From CADCWK01 sp965218235 (GTDB taxonomy: Bacteria; Chloroflexota; Chloroflexia; Thermomicrobiales; UBA6265), in NCBI GenBank assembly GCA_965218235.1, contig OZ244596.1:310001-374000 (forward strand): a DNA stretch of 64,000 bases, read 5' to 3'. The position numbers were made by a program, and so were the translations under genes. Below are positions 35,109-43,213 of the stretch, in pieces. The notes beneath the pieces are model-generated. The model saw only the letters and a list, made by a program, of their open reading frames with translations, ran no database searches and was not told the DNA's origin. Each line of letters opens with the position of its first letter. Within the stretch, counting starts at the first letter, position 1.

Positions 35109-36398
35109 ATGACGACTCCCGACCACAGCACCCTCCCACCGCCTGACCGGCTCGACGCAGGTTCGGATCCAGAGCGGCAGCCCTCGTCCCGTTGGTTGAA
35201 CCGGCTGTCCCGGTGGGCGGGCGATTCGCCGCGGCTGACCTGGATCTACACGCTGCCGATCCTCTATAAAGTCCTGATCGCCAATGCGACCATCGTGGTC
35301 ATCGGCGCGGTCGTCGGGACGATCGTGACCTGGAACTTCTCGCGCGATCGCGAGGCCATCACGCTTCCGTCGCTGATCCTCGGCTTCGTCGTGATTGGCT
35401 TCCCGGTCAGCGTGATCGTGAACTACGCCGTGCTTCGAGCCGCTTTCCACCCGGTGGAGATCCTCCAGCGGACGGCAACCGCCGTCCGGCTCGGCGACAT
35501 GACGGCTCGCACGGAGCCGACGACGTTCACCGACCCGCAGATCCGCCATCTCTCCGAAACGTTCAACGCGACGCTGGACGAGGTCGCCCGCGATCGGCGA
35601 GAGATCCAGTCACTCGCATCGCAGGTCATTCACGCCCAGGAAGAAGAGCGCAAGCGCCTGGCCCGGGAGCTCCATGACGACACCGCCCAACTCCTGTTCG
35701 CCCAGCTCCTGACGATCACGACCGTCCGGGCAGCGGCATCTGGTTCGACCCTGCGGCTCACCGAAGAGCTGGAGCGGATGACCGTCCAGTCGCTTGAGAG
35801 CGTGCGCCGGCTGGCCCTCGAACTCCGCCCTCCCGCCCTGGACGACCTCGGGCTGTTCGACGCGCTGGCCGAACTCTGCCAGCGGTTCAGCGACCAGCTC
35901 GGCATTCCGGTCCGATTCGAGCATCGCGGCTCCCGCAGCCGTGTCCCGCAGGAGGTCGAGCTGGTCGTCTACCGGGTGGCCCAGGAGGCACTGACCAACA
36001 TCGCCAAGCATGCTGGCGCCAGCCACGCCTGGGTCCAGTTCGATCGCACCGAGACCGAGATGACGATTTCGATCCGGGACGATGGCAAGGGGATCGACCC
36101 ACTCGTTCCCCGGCGTCCGGACGACCAAGGCCTTGGCCTCGGACTGTTCGGCATGGAGGAGCGGGTCGCACTGGCCGGTGGCTCGTTCCGGATCTGGCGC
36201 CGCGGCGCCCACGGGACGGAGGTCTTCGCCCTGATCCCGCTCCGGGGCGCCACGCCGGCCAGCACCCGTGTCGACGACGTCGTCTGGCCGCGCAACCCCG
36301 ACCGGTCGATCTTCTCGGTCCTGCCCACCCCACGCTCCGGCCGAGCGGCACCGCCACTCGACCCACGCCGACAGGAAGCCGCCGTCACGTCATACTGA
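35109..36398 (+). CDS. NarL/DesK-type sensor histidine kinase
   Basis: A 429-aa membrane kinase. Two membrane segments (about 54-78 and 89-114) bracket almost no extracytoplasmic loop. A HAMP-like region and a coiled linker follow, then a HisKA_3 domain with the phospho-accepting H189 in ARELHDDTAQ. The HATPase has VAQEALTNIAKHAGA (N box), RDDGKGIDP and GLGLFGMEERV. With so little external loop, it probably senses the membrane, an intracellular cue or an accessory protein. The C-terminal 45 residues are a Pro/Arg-rich tail. The response regulator starts 39 bp later. Confidence 0.9.
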   Translation: MTTPDHSTLPPPDRLDAGSDPERQPSSRWLNRLSRWAGDSPRLTWIYTLPILYKVLIANATIVVIGAVVGTIVTWNFSRDREAITLPSLILGFVVIGFPVSVIVNYAVLRAAFHPVEILQRTATAVRLGDMTARTEPTTFTDPQIRHLSETFNATLDEVARDRREIQSLASQVIHAQEEERKRLARELHDDTAQLLFAQLLTITTVRAAASGSTLRLTEELERMTVQSLESVRRLALELRPPALDDLGLFDALAELCQRFSDQLGIPVRFEHRGSRSRVPQEVELVVYRVAQEALTNIAKHAGASHAWVQFDRTETEMTISIRDDGKGIDPLVPRRPDDQGLGLGLFGMEERVALAGGSFRIWRRGAHGTEVFALIPLRGATPASTRVDDVVWPRNPDRSIFSVLPTPRSGRAAPPLDPRRQEAAVTSY

Positions 36399-36437
36399 TG
36401 TCGCGATCCGGTCCCGGAACGTGGAGGCCTTGCCCAG

Positions 36438-37115
36438 ATGTCGATCGAACCCGCCCCGTCCTCGCCCATCCGGATCCTGCTCGCCGACGACCACGGGATC
36501 GTCCGGGCGGGTCTACGCGCCCTCCTGGAAACGCAGTCGGACATGGTCGTCATTGCCGAAGCGGCCGATGGCCCGACCGCCGTGCGACTGACGAAGGAGC
36601 TCGTTCCCACGGTCACGGTCGCCGACCTCTCGATGCCCGGCGGCGGAATGGACACGATTCGGCAGATCACCGAACTCAACGTCCCGACGCGAGTCCTGGT
36701 CCTGACGGTCCACGCCGAGGAGCGGTATCTGCTTCCGGTCCTGGAGGCAGGTGGCCTGGGCTATGTGCGAAAGGCGTCCGCTCACACGGACCTCCTCGAC
36801 GCGATCCGGACCGTCGCTCGGGGCGAGGTCTTCCTCGATCCCTCATCGACCAAGACGCTGCTTCGCGGCTACCTCGGTCGGGTCAACGCTGGCGACGAGC
36901 TCGACCTCGGCGAAGTGCTGTCCGACCGCGAGCGTGAAGTCGTCAAACTCACCGCCGAAGGTCATACGGCTCAGCAGGCAGGGGATTTCCTCTCGCTCTC
37001 ACCCAAGACCGTCGAGACCTACCGGCACCGGGCGATGCAAAAGCTGGGCCTGACCAACCGGGCCGAGCTGGTTCGATACGCGCTCCGGGCCGGACTCCTT
37101 TCAGCCGATACCTGA
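36438..37115 (+). CDS. NarL/FixJ-family response regulator
   Basis: A 225-aa regulator and the cognate partner of the preceding kinase. The receiver domain (10-125) has the acidic pair ADD near residue 17, the phospho-acceptor D63 in VADLSMPGG, LVLTVHAEE and the lysine of YVRKAS. The LuxR-type helix-turn-helix (about 160-220) reads LSDREREVVKLTAEGHTAQQAG and LSPKTVETYRHRAMQKLGL. Both halves look functional. Targets are unknown. The MarR gene 303 bp downstream is on the same strand but is likely a separate unit. Confidence 0.92.
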   Translation: MSIEPAPSSPIRILLADDHGIVRAGLRALLETQSDMVVIAEAADGPTAVRLTKELVPTVTVADLSMPGGGMDTIRQITELNVPTRVLVLTVHAEERYLLPVLEAGGLGYVRKASAHTDLLDAIRTVARGEVFLDPSSTKTLLRGYLGRVNAGDELDLGEVLSDREREVVKLTAEGHTAQQAGDFLSLSPKTVETYRHRAMQKLGLTNRAELVRYALRAGLLSADT

Positions 37116-37418
37116 TCGCTTTCGGGATTCGCGGCGAACTCACTCGCTTCCATTGGTGCGGCCGCCTGCACGCGAAGTCGCGCCCCGTGTCAGGGTCGAG
37201 GGGCGCGACGTAGGGTTTTCTCCCACAGATCTGGCACGCATTCACAGAATGTCCCCGACTGACGGTTCGCCTTCCAGCTACTAAAGTTTGTTCAGGAAAA
37301 GAAGACATGGGCCAGTGAGGGTCTCATGGAGCCCGACACAGATCTGGTCGCCAATCCGCCCCGACTGCGGACGCGACGACCGAACGTGAATCGGGTTGAC
37401 ACCGGAAGGGAAGCTTCA
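37116..37418 (+). other. 303-bp gap before the MarR gene
   Basis: It contains a locally AT-richer stretch near 37280-37305 (CTACTAAAGTTTGTTCAGG) that may belong to the MarR promoter. I see no clear -35/-10 pair or RNA structure. A TTGACA at 37397 is too close to the MarR start to serve as its -35. Confidence 0.4.
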
Positions 37419-38027
37419 ATGACCAACCAGATGCTGTCGCAATCCTACAGGTCGCCAGTGTTGCCGCCCCGCCACTCCATCGAGTCCGGAACAAATGGAG
37501 GCGCCATCAGGGGCGTCCATCCGAAGTGGCTGGTCGTCGACGCCGCCGTTCAGGCCGCCGCCGAGACCGAGGACGCTACCCGGTTCAGCGCGTTCATGCA
37601 GTTGCTCCGGACCGCCGGCGCCCTCGACCGGGCCGCGACCGACGCGCTCTCCGAGCTCGACCTGACCGCCGGAGCGTTCGGCGCCCTTCTGGAACTCGCC
37701 AACAACCAGCCGTCCGGCATCGCGCCGTCCGAACTGGCCCGCCGACTCTCCGTGGCCCGCCGGACGGCAACCCTCTACGTCGACATCCTCTCCCGCCACG
37801 GCTGGGCCGAGCGCAACGCCCACCCCGATGACCGCCGGATGGTGCTGGCCCGCCTGACGCCGGCCGGCCTTCATCTCGTCAACGACCTGAGCGAGGTCTA
37901 TCAGCGCCGTCTCGCGGCGCTGCTCGGCGATCTCTCGCCGCTCCAGGCTGAGCGTCTCCGGCAACTGCTTGGAGTGATCGACGTCTCGGGCAAGCACCGC
38001 GCGCCGGTCACCGACTGCGGGCTCTAG
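37419..38027 (+). CDS. MarR-family transcriptional regulator
   Basis: A 202-aa regulator. The first about 45 residues are variable. The winged helix runs from about 70 to 150: LDLTAGAFGALLELANNQP, then SELARRLSVARRTATLYVDILSRHGWAERN as recognition helix, and the wing HPDDRRMVLARLTPAG. This fits MarR proteins that answer phenolic or oxidative ligands, but the ligand and targets are not evident. The ATG at 37419 is 8 bp from GGAAGGGA. A strong hairpin terminator follows directly, so it is a single-gene unit. Confidence 0.85.
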   Translation: MTNQMLSQSYRSPVLPPRHSIESGTNGGAIRGVHPKWLVVDAAVQAAAETEDATRFSAFMQLLRTAGALDRAATDALSELDLTAGAFGALLELANNQPSGIAPSELARRLSVARRTATLYVDILSRHGWAERNAHPDDRRMVLARLTPAGLHLVNDLSEVYQRRLAALLGDLSPLQAERLRQLLGVIDVSGKHRAPVTDCGL

Positions 38028-38046
38028 CACCCCGCCAGCGAGTTGA

Positions 38047-38091
38047 AACACGAAGAGGCCGCTCGCAGTTCGCGAGCGGCCTCTTCGTGTT
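38047..38091 (+). terminator. Strong hairpin terminator after the MarR gene
   Basis: A 20-bp perfect stem (38047-38066 with 38072-38091) and 5-nt loop, 20 bp after the stop. There is no U-tract beyond the stem, although the 3' arm ends TTCGTGTT. It also faces the convergent glgX end and could act both ways. Confidence 0.85.
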
Positions 38092-38233
38092 GGCGACGCT
38101 GGATGCGACGATGGATCACGCCAGCGCGAGGGCGGCAATGAAGCCGCGACGGCGATCGCGAACTTGGCGACCGCCGTCATTCCATTGGTTGGCGTCGCTC
38201 TGATTATCGCTGGCCTCGCCCGCGGTCGTGTCT

Positions 38234-40459
38234 CTACGGGCGGACCGGCGCGTCGGGGATCGGACTGTCCAGGGTCGGTAACTGATCCTCGGCGTCGAGC
38301 AGCTCACGGATCCGGAGCAGGACGATGCAATGGTCGGCCAGCAGGATGGGCGTGTCGCCCTCGTGTTGTTCCGCTTGCGCGTCGTTCGGCCGCGACGTGT
38401 CGAACATCGTCTCCCAGACGGCCTTCGTTTGCGGCCCGAACCGCGGGAGGGTGAAGTTGACGCCGTTGTCGGCGTTGTTGATCAGGATGAGGAGGGTGTC
38501 TCCGACGATCCGGGACCCCATCTCGTCCTGCTCGTCGATCGCGTCGCCGGCCAGCCGAAGGCCCAGCGACTTGGCCCGGGACGACCAGTCCTCGTCGGTC
38601 ATCTCCAGCCCGTCGGCCCGGAACCAGGTCAGGTCCTTGACCTCGGAGCCGCGGATCTGGCGGCCCTGAAAGAACTTCCGCCGGCGCAGGACCGGCTCCT
38701 CGCGCCGGAGCTGGACGAGCTTGCGGGTGAAATCCAGCAGTGAGCGCTGGTGCTCGTCGAGCCTCCAGTCGATCCAGCTGATCGCGTTGTCCTGACCGTA
38801 GGCGTTGTTGTTGCCGAACTGCGTCCGGCCCATCTCGTCGCCGCCACAGATCATCGGGACGCCCTGCGACAGGAGCAAGGTCGCCAGCATGTTCCGCTTC
38901 TGACGTTCGCGCAACTCAACGATGCCGTCGTCCCCCGTCGGACCCTCGACCCCGTAGTTGTTGGACAGGTTGTCATCCGAGCCGTCCCGGCTGTCCTCGC
39001 CGTTGGCCGCGTTGTGCTTCTCGTTGTAGCTGACGAGGTCGTTCAGGGTGAAGCCGTCGTGCGCAACGAGGAAGTTGATGCTGGCATAGGGCCGGCGGCC
39101 GTCACTCTGATAGAGGTCGGACGACCCGGTCAGGCGATAGCCAAGATCGGCGATCATGCCCTCATCTCCCCGCCAGAAGGAGCGGATGCTGTCGCGGTAC
39201 TTTCCGTTCCACTCGGTCCAGAGGATCGGGAAGTTCCCGACCTGGTAGCCGCCCTCGCCGACGTCCCACGGCTCGGCGATCAGTTTGACCTGGGACAGGA
39301 CCGGGTCCTGGTGGATGATGTCGAAGAACGCGGAGAGCCGGTCGACGTCGAAGAGCTCACGAGCCAGCGCTGAGGCGAGGTCGAAGCGGAAGCCGTCGAC
39401 GTGCATCTCCTGAACCCAGTAGCGCAGCGAGTCCATGATTAGCTGGAGGACCTGGGGGTGGCGGACGTTGAGCGTGTTGCCCGTGCCGGTGAAGTCCTGG
39501 TAGTGCCGCTCGTCGTTCTCCATGAGACGGTAGTAGACGGAATTGTCGATTCCTCGAAAGCTGAGCGTCGGCCCCAGATGGTTTCCCTCGGCCGTATGGT
39601 TGTAGACGACGTCCAGGATGACTTCGATGCCCGCCGCGTGCATCGCCTTGACCATCGCCTTGAACTCGTTGACCTGCTCGCCCTGCTCGCCGGTGCTGCT
39701 GTAGCGACCTTCCGGCGCGAAGTAGCCGATCGAGTTGTAGCCCCAGTAGTTCTTCAGCCCGAGGTCGGTCAGGAACCCGTCGTCGATGAAGGCATGGACC
39801 GGCAGCAGCTCGACAGCGGTCACGCCGAGTCGCTTGAGATGGTCGATCGCGACCGGGTGGGCCAGACCCGCGTAGGTTCCCCGGATGTCTTCCGGGATCA
39901 TCGGGTGCTCCCGCGTGAAGCCCTTGACATGCAACTCATAGATGACCGAGTTATGCCAGGGGATCTCCGGCTTGCGGTCATTGGCCCAGTCGAAGAACGG
40001 GTCGGCGATCACCGACTTCGGCACGCCCGCGGCATCGTCACGGTCATCGAAGCTCAGGTCGACCGCGGGGTCGTCTGGACGATATCCGGCAACCGGAGCG
40101 GTCCAGTCGACCGTTCCGTCGATGGCCTTGGCGTACGGGTCCAGCAGCAGCTTGTTCGGGTTGAACCGGTGCCCGTTCTCCGGATCATAGGGGCCGTGGA
40201 CCCGGTAGCCGTAGAGTTGTCCGGGACGAACTCCAGGCAGAAAGCAGTGCCAGACATGGGCGGTCTGCTCACGGAGCCGAACGACGTCCGAGGCTTCGAT
40301 GGCATCGAGCGACGGATAGAGGCAGAGGTCGACGGCGGTCGCGTTCTCGGAGAACAGGGCGAAGTTGGTGCCCTGCCCGTCCCATGTCGCACCCAGCGGG
40401 TACGGGTGGCCAGGCCACACACGCGCCCGGCGACTGGCGGCGATCACAGCGGTTGTCAC
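38234..40459 (-). CDS. glgX: Glycogen debranching enzyme GlgX
   Basis: A 741-aa GH13 isoamylase-type enzyme that removes alpha-1,6 branches from limit dextrin. It has an N-terminal CBM48-like domain (PYPLGATWDGQGTNFALFSENA), then GH13 regions: DVVYNHTAEGN, DGFRFDLASALARE with the nucleophile Asp, LIAEPWD with the acid Glu, and NFLVAHDGFTLND. These carry the full catalytic triad. The GTG at 40459 follows GGAGAAACG. It forms the left border of the alpha-glucan cluster and is read away from glgE. A 65-aa gene lies 85 bp upstream on the same strand. Confidence 0.94.
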   Translation of the reverse strand: MTTAVIAASRRARVWPGHPYPLGATWDGQGTNFALFSENATAVDLCLYPSLDAIEASDVVRLREQTAHVWHCFLPGVRPGQLYGYRVHGPYDPENGHRFNPNKLLLDPYAKAIDGTVDWTAPVAGYRPDDPAVDLSFDDRDDAAGVPKSVIADPFFDWANDRKPEIPWHNSVIYELHVKGFTREHPMIPEDIRGTYAGLAHPVAIDHLKRLGVTAVELLPVHAFIDDGFLTDLGLKNYWGYNSIGYFAPEGRYSSTGEQGEQVNEFKAMVKAMHAAGIEVILDVVYNHTAEGNHLGPTLSFRGIDNSVYYRLMENDERHYQDFTGTGNTLNVRHPQVLQLIMDSLRYWVQEMHVDGFRFDLASALARELFDVDRLSAFFDIIHQDPVLSQVKLIAEPWDVGEGGYQVGNFPILWTEWNGKYRDSIRSFWRGDEGMIADLGYRLTGSSDLYQSDGRRPYASINFLVAHDGFTLNDLVSYNEKHNAANGEDSRDGSDDNLSNNYGVEGPTGDDGIVELRERQKRNMLATLLLSQGVPMICGGDEMGRTQFGNNNAYGQDNAISWIDWRLDEHQRSLLDFTRKLVQLRREEPVLRRRKFFQGRQIRGSEVKDLTWFRADGLEMTDEDWSSRAKSLGLRLAGDAIDEQDEMGSRIVGDTLLILINNADNGVNFTLPRFGPQTKAVWETMFDTSRPNDAQAEQHEGDTPILLADHCIVLLRIRELLDAEDQLPTLDSPIPDAPVRP

Positions 40460-40544
40460 TCGTTCGTTTCTCCGATTATTGGGTGGCGGAGTCAGGATGA
40501 AGCGGGATGATCGTAGGTAAGAGAATCGAGGTGGCGACAGACCG

Positions 40545-40742
40545 CTAGGCCACGGGGGCCGAGTCGCCGGCGGGCTGGTGGTCGTCCTGTTCGATCAGCG
40601 CGACCGAGAGCAACTCGAATATGCCCTCTTCTCGGCCGTGCTCGGTCTGGACTTTTGAGGCGGCGGATGCGGCATCGACGGCTTCGACCCGCTGGGTGAA
40701 CTCCTCGCCACCACTCAGGTACGTCACGTCGTACTGCTGCAT
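40545..40742 (-). CDS. Small 65-aa protein of unknown function
   Basis: A short acidic protein (MQQYDVTYLSGGEEFTQRVE...). The pattern, beta strand, EAVDAASAASKVQTEHG helix, then FELLSVALIEQD strand, suggests a compact alpha/beta fold. The ATG at 40742 is 7 bp from GGGAGA, and codon use matches its neighbours, supporting a real gene. It sits upstream of glgX on the same strand, and a 16-bp perfect palindrome lies about 70 bp before its start. No homology is recognised. Confidence 0.6.
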   Translation of the reverse strand: MQQYDVTYLSGGEEFTQRVEAVDAASAASKVQTEHGREEGIFELLSVALIEQDDHQPAGDSAPVA

Positions 40743-40810
40743 GGTTCTTCTCCCGATGTCTGCGCTAGGTCCGATGTCCGTTCGAAACGAAAGCGGGACG
40801 GAGGCGCGGT

Positions 40811-40826
40811 CGTCAGACGTCTGACG
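40811..40826. promoter_or_regulatory. 16-bp perfect palindrome, candidate operator
   Basis: CGTCAGACGTCTGACG is fully self-complementary. It sits upstream of the 65-aa gene and glgX and abuts TTGACG on the minus strand. A second odd-centred palindrome, GTACAGTGTAC, is at 40919-40929. Together these are the only notable marks in the 298-bp gap 40743-41040. Confidence 0.4.
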
Positions 40827-41040
40827 TCAATCCTTCCGCCTCCATGTATGAATAGCGACAGGCACGCTGACCAGCTGGCGATACCGCTCCGTGGCACGGA
40901 CCAGCCTCGGATGCAAGCGTACAGTGTACCCATCCAGAGCCAATGCACCTGCCGATCCGACAGAGGGGTTAATGGGCGATCAACCTTCCTGTGTTCCATG
41001 GTGGGACACGACCGACGACTGGCACGGTTGGTCGGTGCGT

Positions 41041-42918
41041 TCAACCAGACGTGGTCGGCGTTGGCTCTCCTTGTTCGACGGTCGGCGGCAGCTCGGTTGG
41101 CGCCTCGGTCGGCACGTCAGTCGGCGCCTCGGTCGGCGGCACCTCGGTCGGGACGTCAGTCGGCGGCACCACGGTCGGCGGCACGTCCGTCGGTGGCACG
41201 TCCGTCGGCGGCACGTCCGTCGGCGGCACGTCCGTCGGCGGAGCGACTGTCGGTGGAGCAACTGTCGGTGGAGCGACTGTCGGTTCGATAGCCTGGTCAC
41301 AGATATCACCGATGCCGTTACCGTCCGAGTCCGTCTGGCCAGGGTTCGGGACGAACGTGCAGTTGTCCGTCGAGTCCGGGACACCATCGCCGTCGGCGTC
41401 GGCAGCCGGCCGGACGGGCTCATCGCAGACGTCGCCGATGCCGTTACCATCCTCGTCCGCCTGGTCCTTGTTGGGCTCGTTCAGACAGTTGTCGACGCTG
41501 TCTCGGACCCCGTCGTTGTCGATATCGTTGTTCCGTTTCGGCGACGCCGCGGCCGAGGGGGACGGCGAGGCCGAGGTAGACGGGGAGGCACGAGCGGACG
41601 GAGACTTCGACGGCTTGGCCACGGCATTGCTGCCACCAACGCGAAACAGCTCAACCACGATCGTCGTCGACTCGCCCTGGGCGAACAGCGTCGCCATGCC
41701 CTGGACGCCGGAGCCGTCGCGCTCCGTCAGCGCAACCCGCGCAACACCGGACAGGACCGGGCCGCCGACCTCGCCGCAGGCGACCTGATTGCCGTCCTTG
41801 ATACCATCCAGACCGGATGCCCCGACCGTGATCGCCGTCGCGCGTGCGAGCAGGTCCGTGATGGGCTGGTCGATCGTCGTCTCGCTAACGAGGACTCGGG
41901 TCGCGAAGGAGACGCCCTCGCCCGAGGTCTCCCCCTTCAGCTCGGCCGTCGTGTCCAGCTCAGTCGAGACGTCGGCGTTCAGGCTATCGCAGACACCCTG
42001 CTGGAGTGACACCGGCAGCTCGACCGGCGCCTCGCCTTCATCCAGCGGCTTGGTATCCTCCGGGGCCGCATTGTCGGTCAGAGCACTCTCGATCACTACC
42101 CGAGTGGTGGCACCGAGATCGATCAGGGAAGCGATTCCGAACACCGGGGAGTTCGGCTGCTGACGAAGGCCAATATTGAGGATACCGCCGGCCACAACGC
42201 CGCCGACCTCGCCGCAGGCCGCTGACTCACCGTCATCGAGACCCGCGATTCCGGTGCCGGCCAGGGAGATCACCTGGGCTTCCGCCAGGAGATCGGACAG
42301 GGAGACGTCGATCGTCGTGTCGCTGATGGCGCCGATGACCGTGAACGGGACGCCGGCCGAGCGGGTCTGGATCGCGTCGGATTCAGGGTAGACCAGGCCC
42401 GGCTCGAGGCCACCGATCCCGAAGGCGACATCGTTGAGATCGTAGGCGGCGTCCGCATCGATCGCCCCACAGAGCCCAGGGTAGATGCCGGCTGTCTGGC
42501 TGGCGGTGACGGTCACATCCACCGTCACGGCGTCCGAGGGATCGATTGGGGTCCCATCGATATCGACGACGACCACACTGACGGTATGGTCGCCAGGCTC
42601 GACCCCCGGAAGCAGGGCCGGGCTCTCGCTGACGATGACGACGCCGTCCCCCTCCTGGATCGTGTCGCCGCTCTCGACGTCGAACGAATCGTCGAGAATC
42701 AGGGCAACCTTAGAGCCATCCCCGGCCCCCCACACCACCGGCACCGTGTCACCAGTAATCTGGCTGCCATCGACGGGGTAGGAGACGCGCAGGGCATCGG
42801 ACGACTGCGCGAGCACCCGATCGACGCGTGGGCTGGATACCATGGTGGAGACGGGAAGGATCGCTATCAGCAGCACCAGGGTGCCTGTCAGACGCCATCG
42901 CCCATGTATCGTCCGCAT
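41041..42918 (-). CDS. Secreted protein with thrombospondin type 3 repeats and a Pro-rich C-terminus
   Basis: A 625-aa exported protein. The ATG at 42918 follows GGGGAGAAG and gives a signal peptide (LTGTLVLLIAILPVSTM). Two similar domains follow (about 150-280 and 300-430), each with paired cysteines (LCGAI/AACGEVGG and VCDSL/VACGEVGG). Then comes an Ala/Ser/Pro linker, two calcium-binding thrombospondin type 3 units (NDGVRDSVDNC and DGDGVPDSTDNC), and about 75 residues of PPTxV pentapeptide repeats. There is no sortase motif, lipobox or final membrane helix, so anchoring is unclear. It interrupts the alpha-glucan cluster, and no link to it is proven. Confidence 0.75.
   Translation of the reverse strand: MRTIHGRWRLTGTLVLLIAILPVSTMVSSPRVDRVLAQSSDALRVSYPVDGSQITGDTVPVVWGAGDGSKVALILDDSFDVESGDTIQEGDGVVIVSESPALLPGVEPGDHTVSVVVVDIDGTPIDPSDAVTVDVTVTASQTAGIYPGLCGAIDADAAYDLNDVAFGIGGLEPGLVYPESDAIQTRSAGVPFTVIGAISDTTIDVSLSDLLAEAQVISLAGTGIAGLDDGESAACGEVGGVVAGGILNIGLRQQPNSPVFGIASLIDLGATTRVVIESALTDNAAPEDTKPLDEGEAPVELPVSLQQGVCDSLNADVSTELDTTAELKGETSGEGVSFATRVLVSETTIDQPITDLLARATAITVGASGLDGIKDGNQVACGEVGGPVLSGVARVALTERDGSGVQGMATLFAQGESTTIVVELFRVGGSNAVAKPSKSPSARASPSTSASPSPSAAASPKRNNDIDNDGVRDSVDNCLNEPNKDQADEDGNGIGDVCDEPVRPAADADGDGVPDSTDNCTFVPNPGQTDSDGNGIGDICDQAIEPTVAPPTVAPPTVAPPTDVPPTDVPPTDVPPTDVPPTVVPPTDVPTEVPPTEAPTDVPTEAPTELPPTVEQGEPTPTTSG
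41087..41285 (+). repeat. 15-bp tandem repeats coding PPTxV pentapeptides
   Basis: Near-identical 15-bp units (CACGTCCGTCGGCGG and variants such as AGCGACTGTCGGTGG) run through the 3' end of the thrombospondin-repeat gene. Unit identity is highest at about 41180-41240, pointing to recent copy-number change. Confidence 0.85.
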
Positions 42919-43213
42919 AACTTCTCCCCTGGTCCGACCGTATATGCCCAAGCCCGTGTCGGAACCCACCGCAACCTGGTCCGGAACCCCGGTTCTCATA
43001 CGCTATGGGACATCGTAGCATCTGCGATATGCCGGGATGCTCCGTCGGCACCCGCATTGCATCGATTTCCTGGACAGTGGCGAGCAACCGCCGAAGACGA
43101 AGTGACGACCCGCCCCCCTCCCAAGACAAGCCACGAGTAAGCTGACGACCACCTCACTCCAAGGAACGCACCGTAACGCGGTACGCTGTCCATCCCGAGA
43201 AGGAGATATCCCC

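Noticed and set aside
37395..37421. TTGACA as a -35 box for the MarR gene
   Set aside because: It lies about 20 bp from the start codon, leaving no room for a -10 and a leader.
38164..38454. Possible small membrane peptide on the plus strand near the glgX 3' end
   Set aside because: It has a hydrophobic start (AVIPLVGVALIIAGLA) but runs 220 bp into glgX in antisense, and has no ribosome site.
41087..41285. Regular short repeats resembling a CRISPR array
   Set aside because: Units are 15 bp with no unique spacers and stay in frame with PPTxV peptide repeats of a secreted protein.
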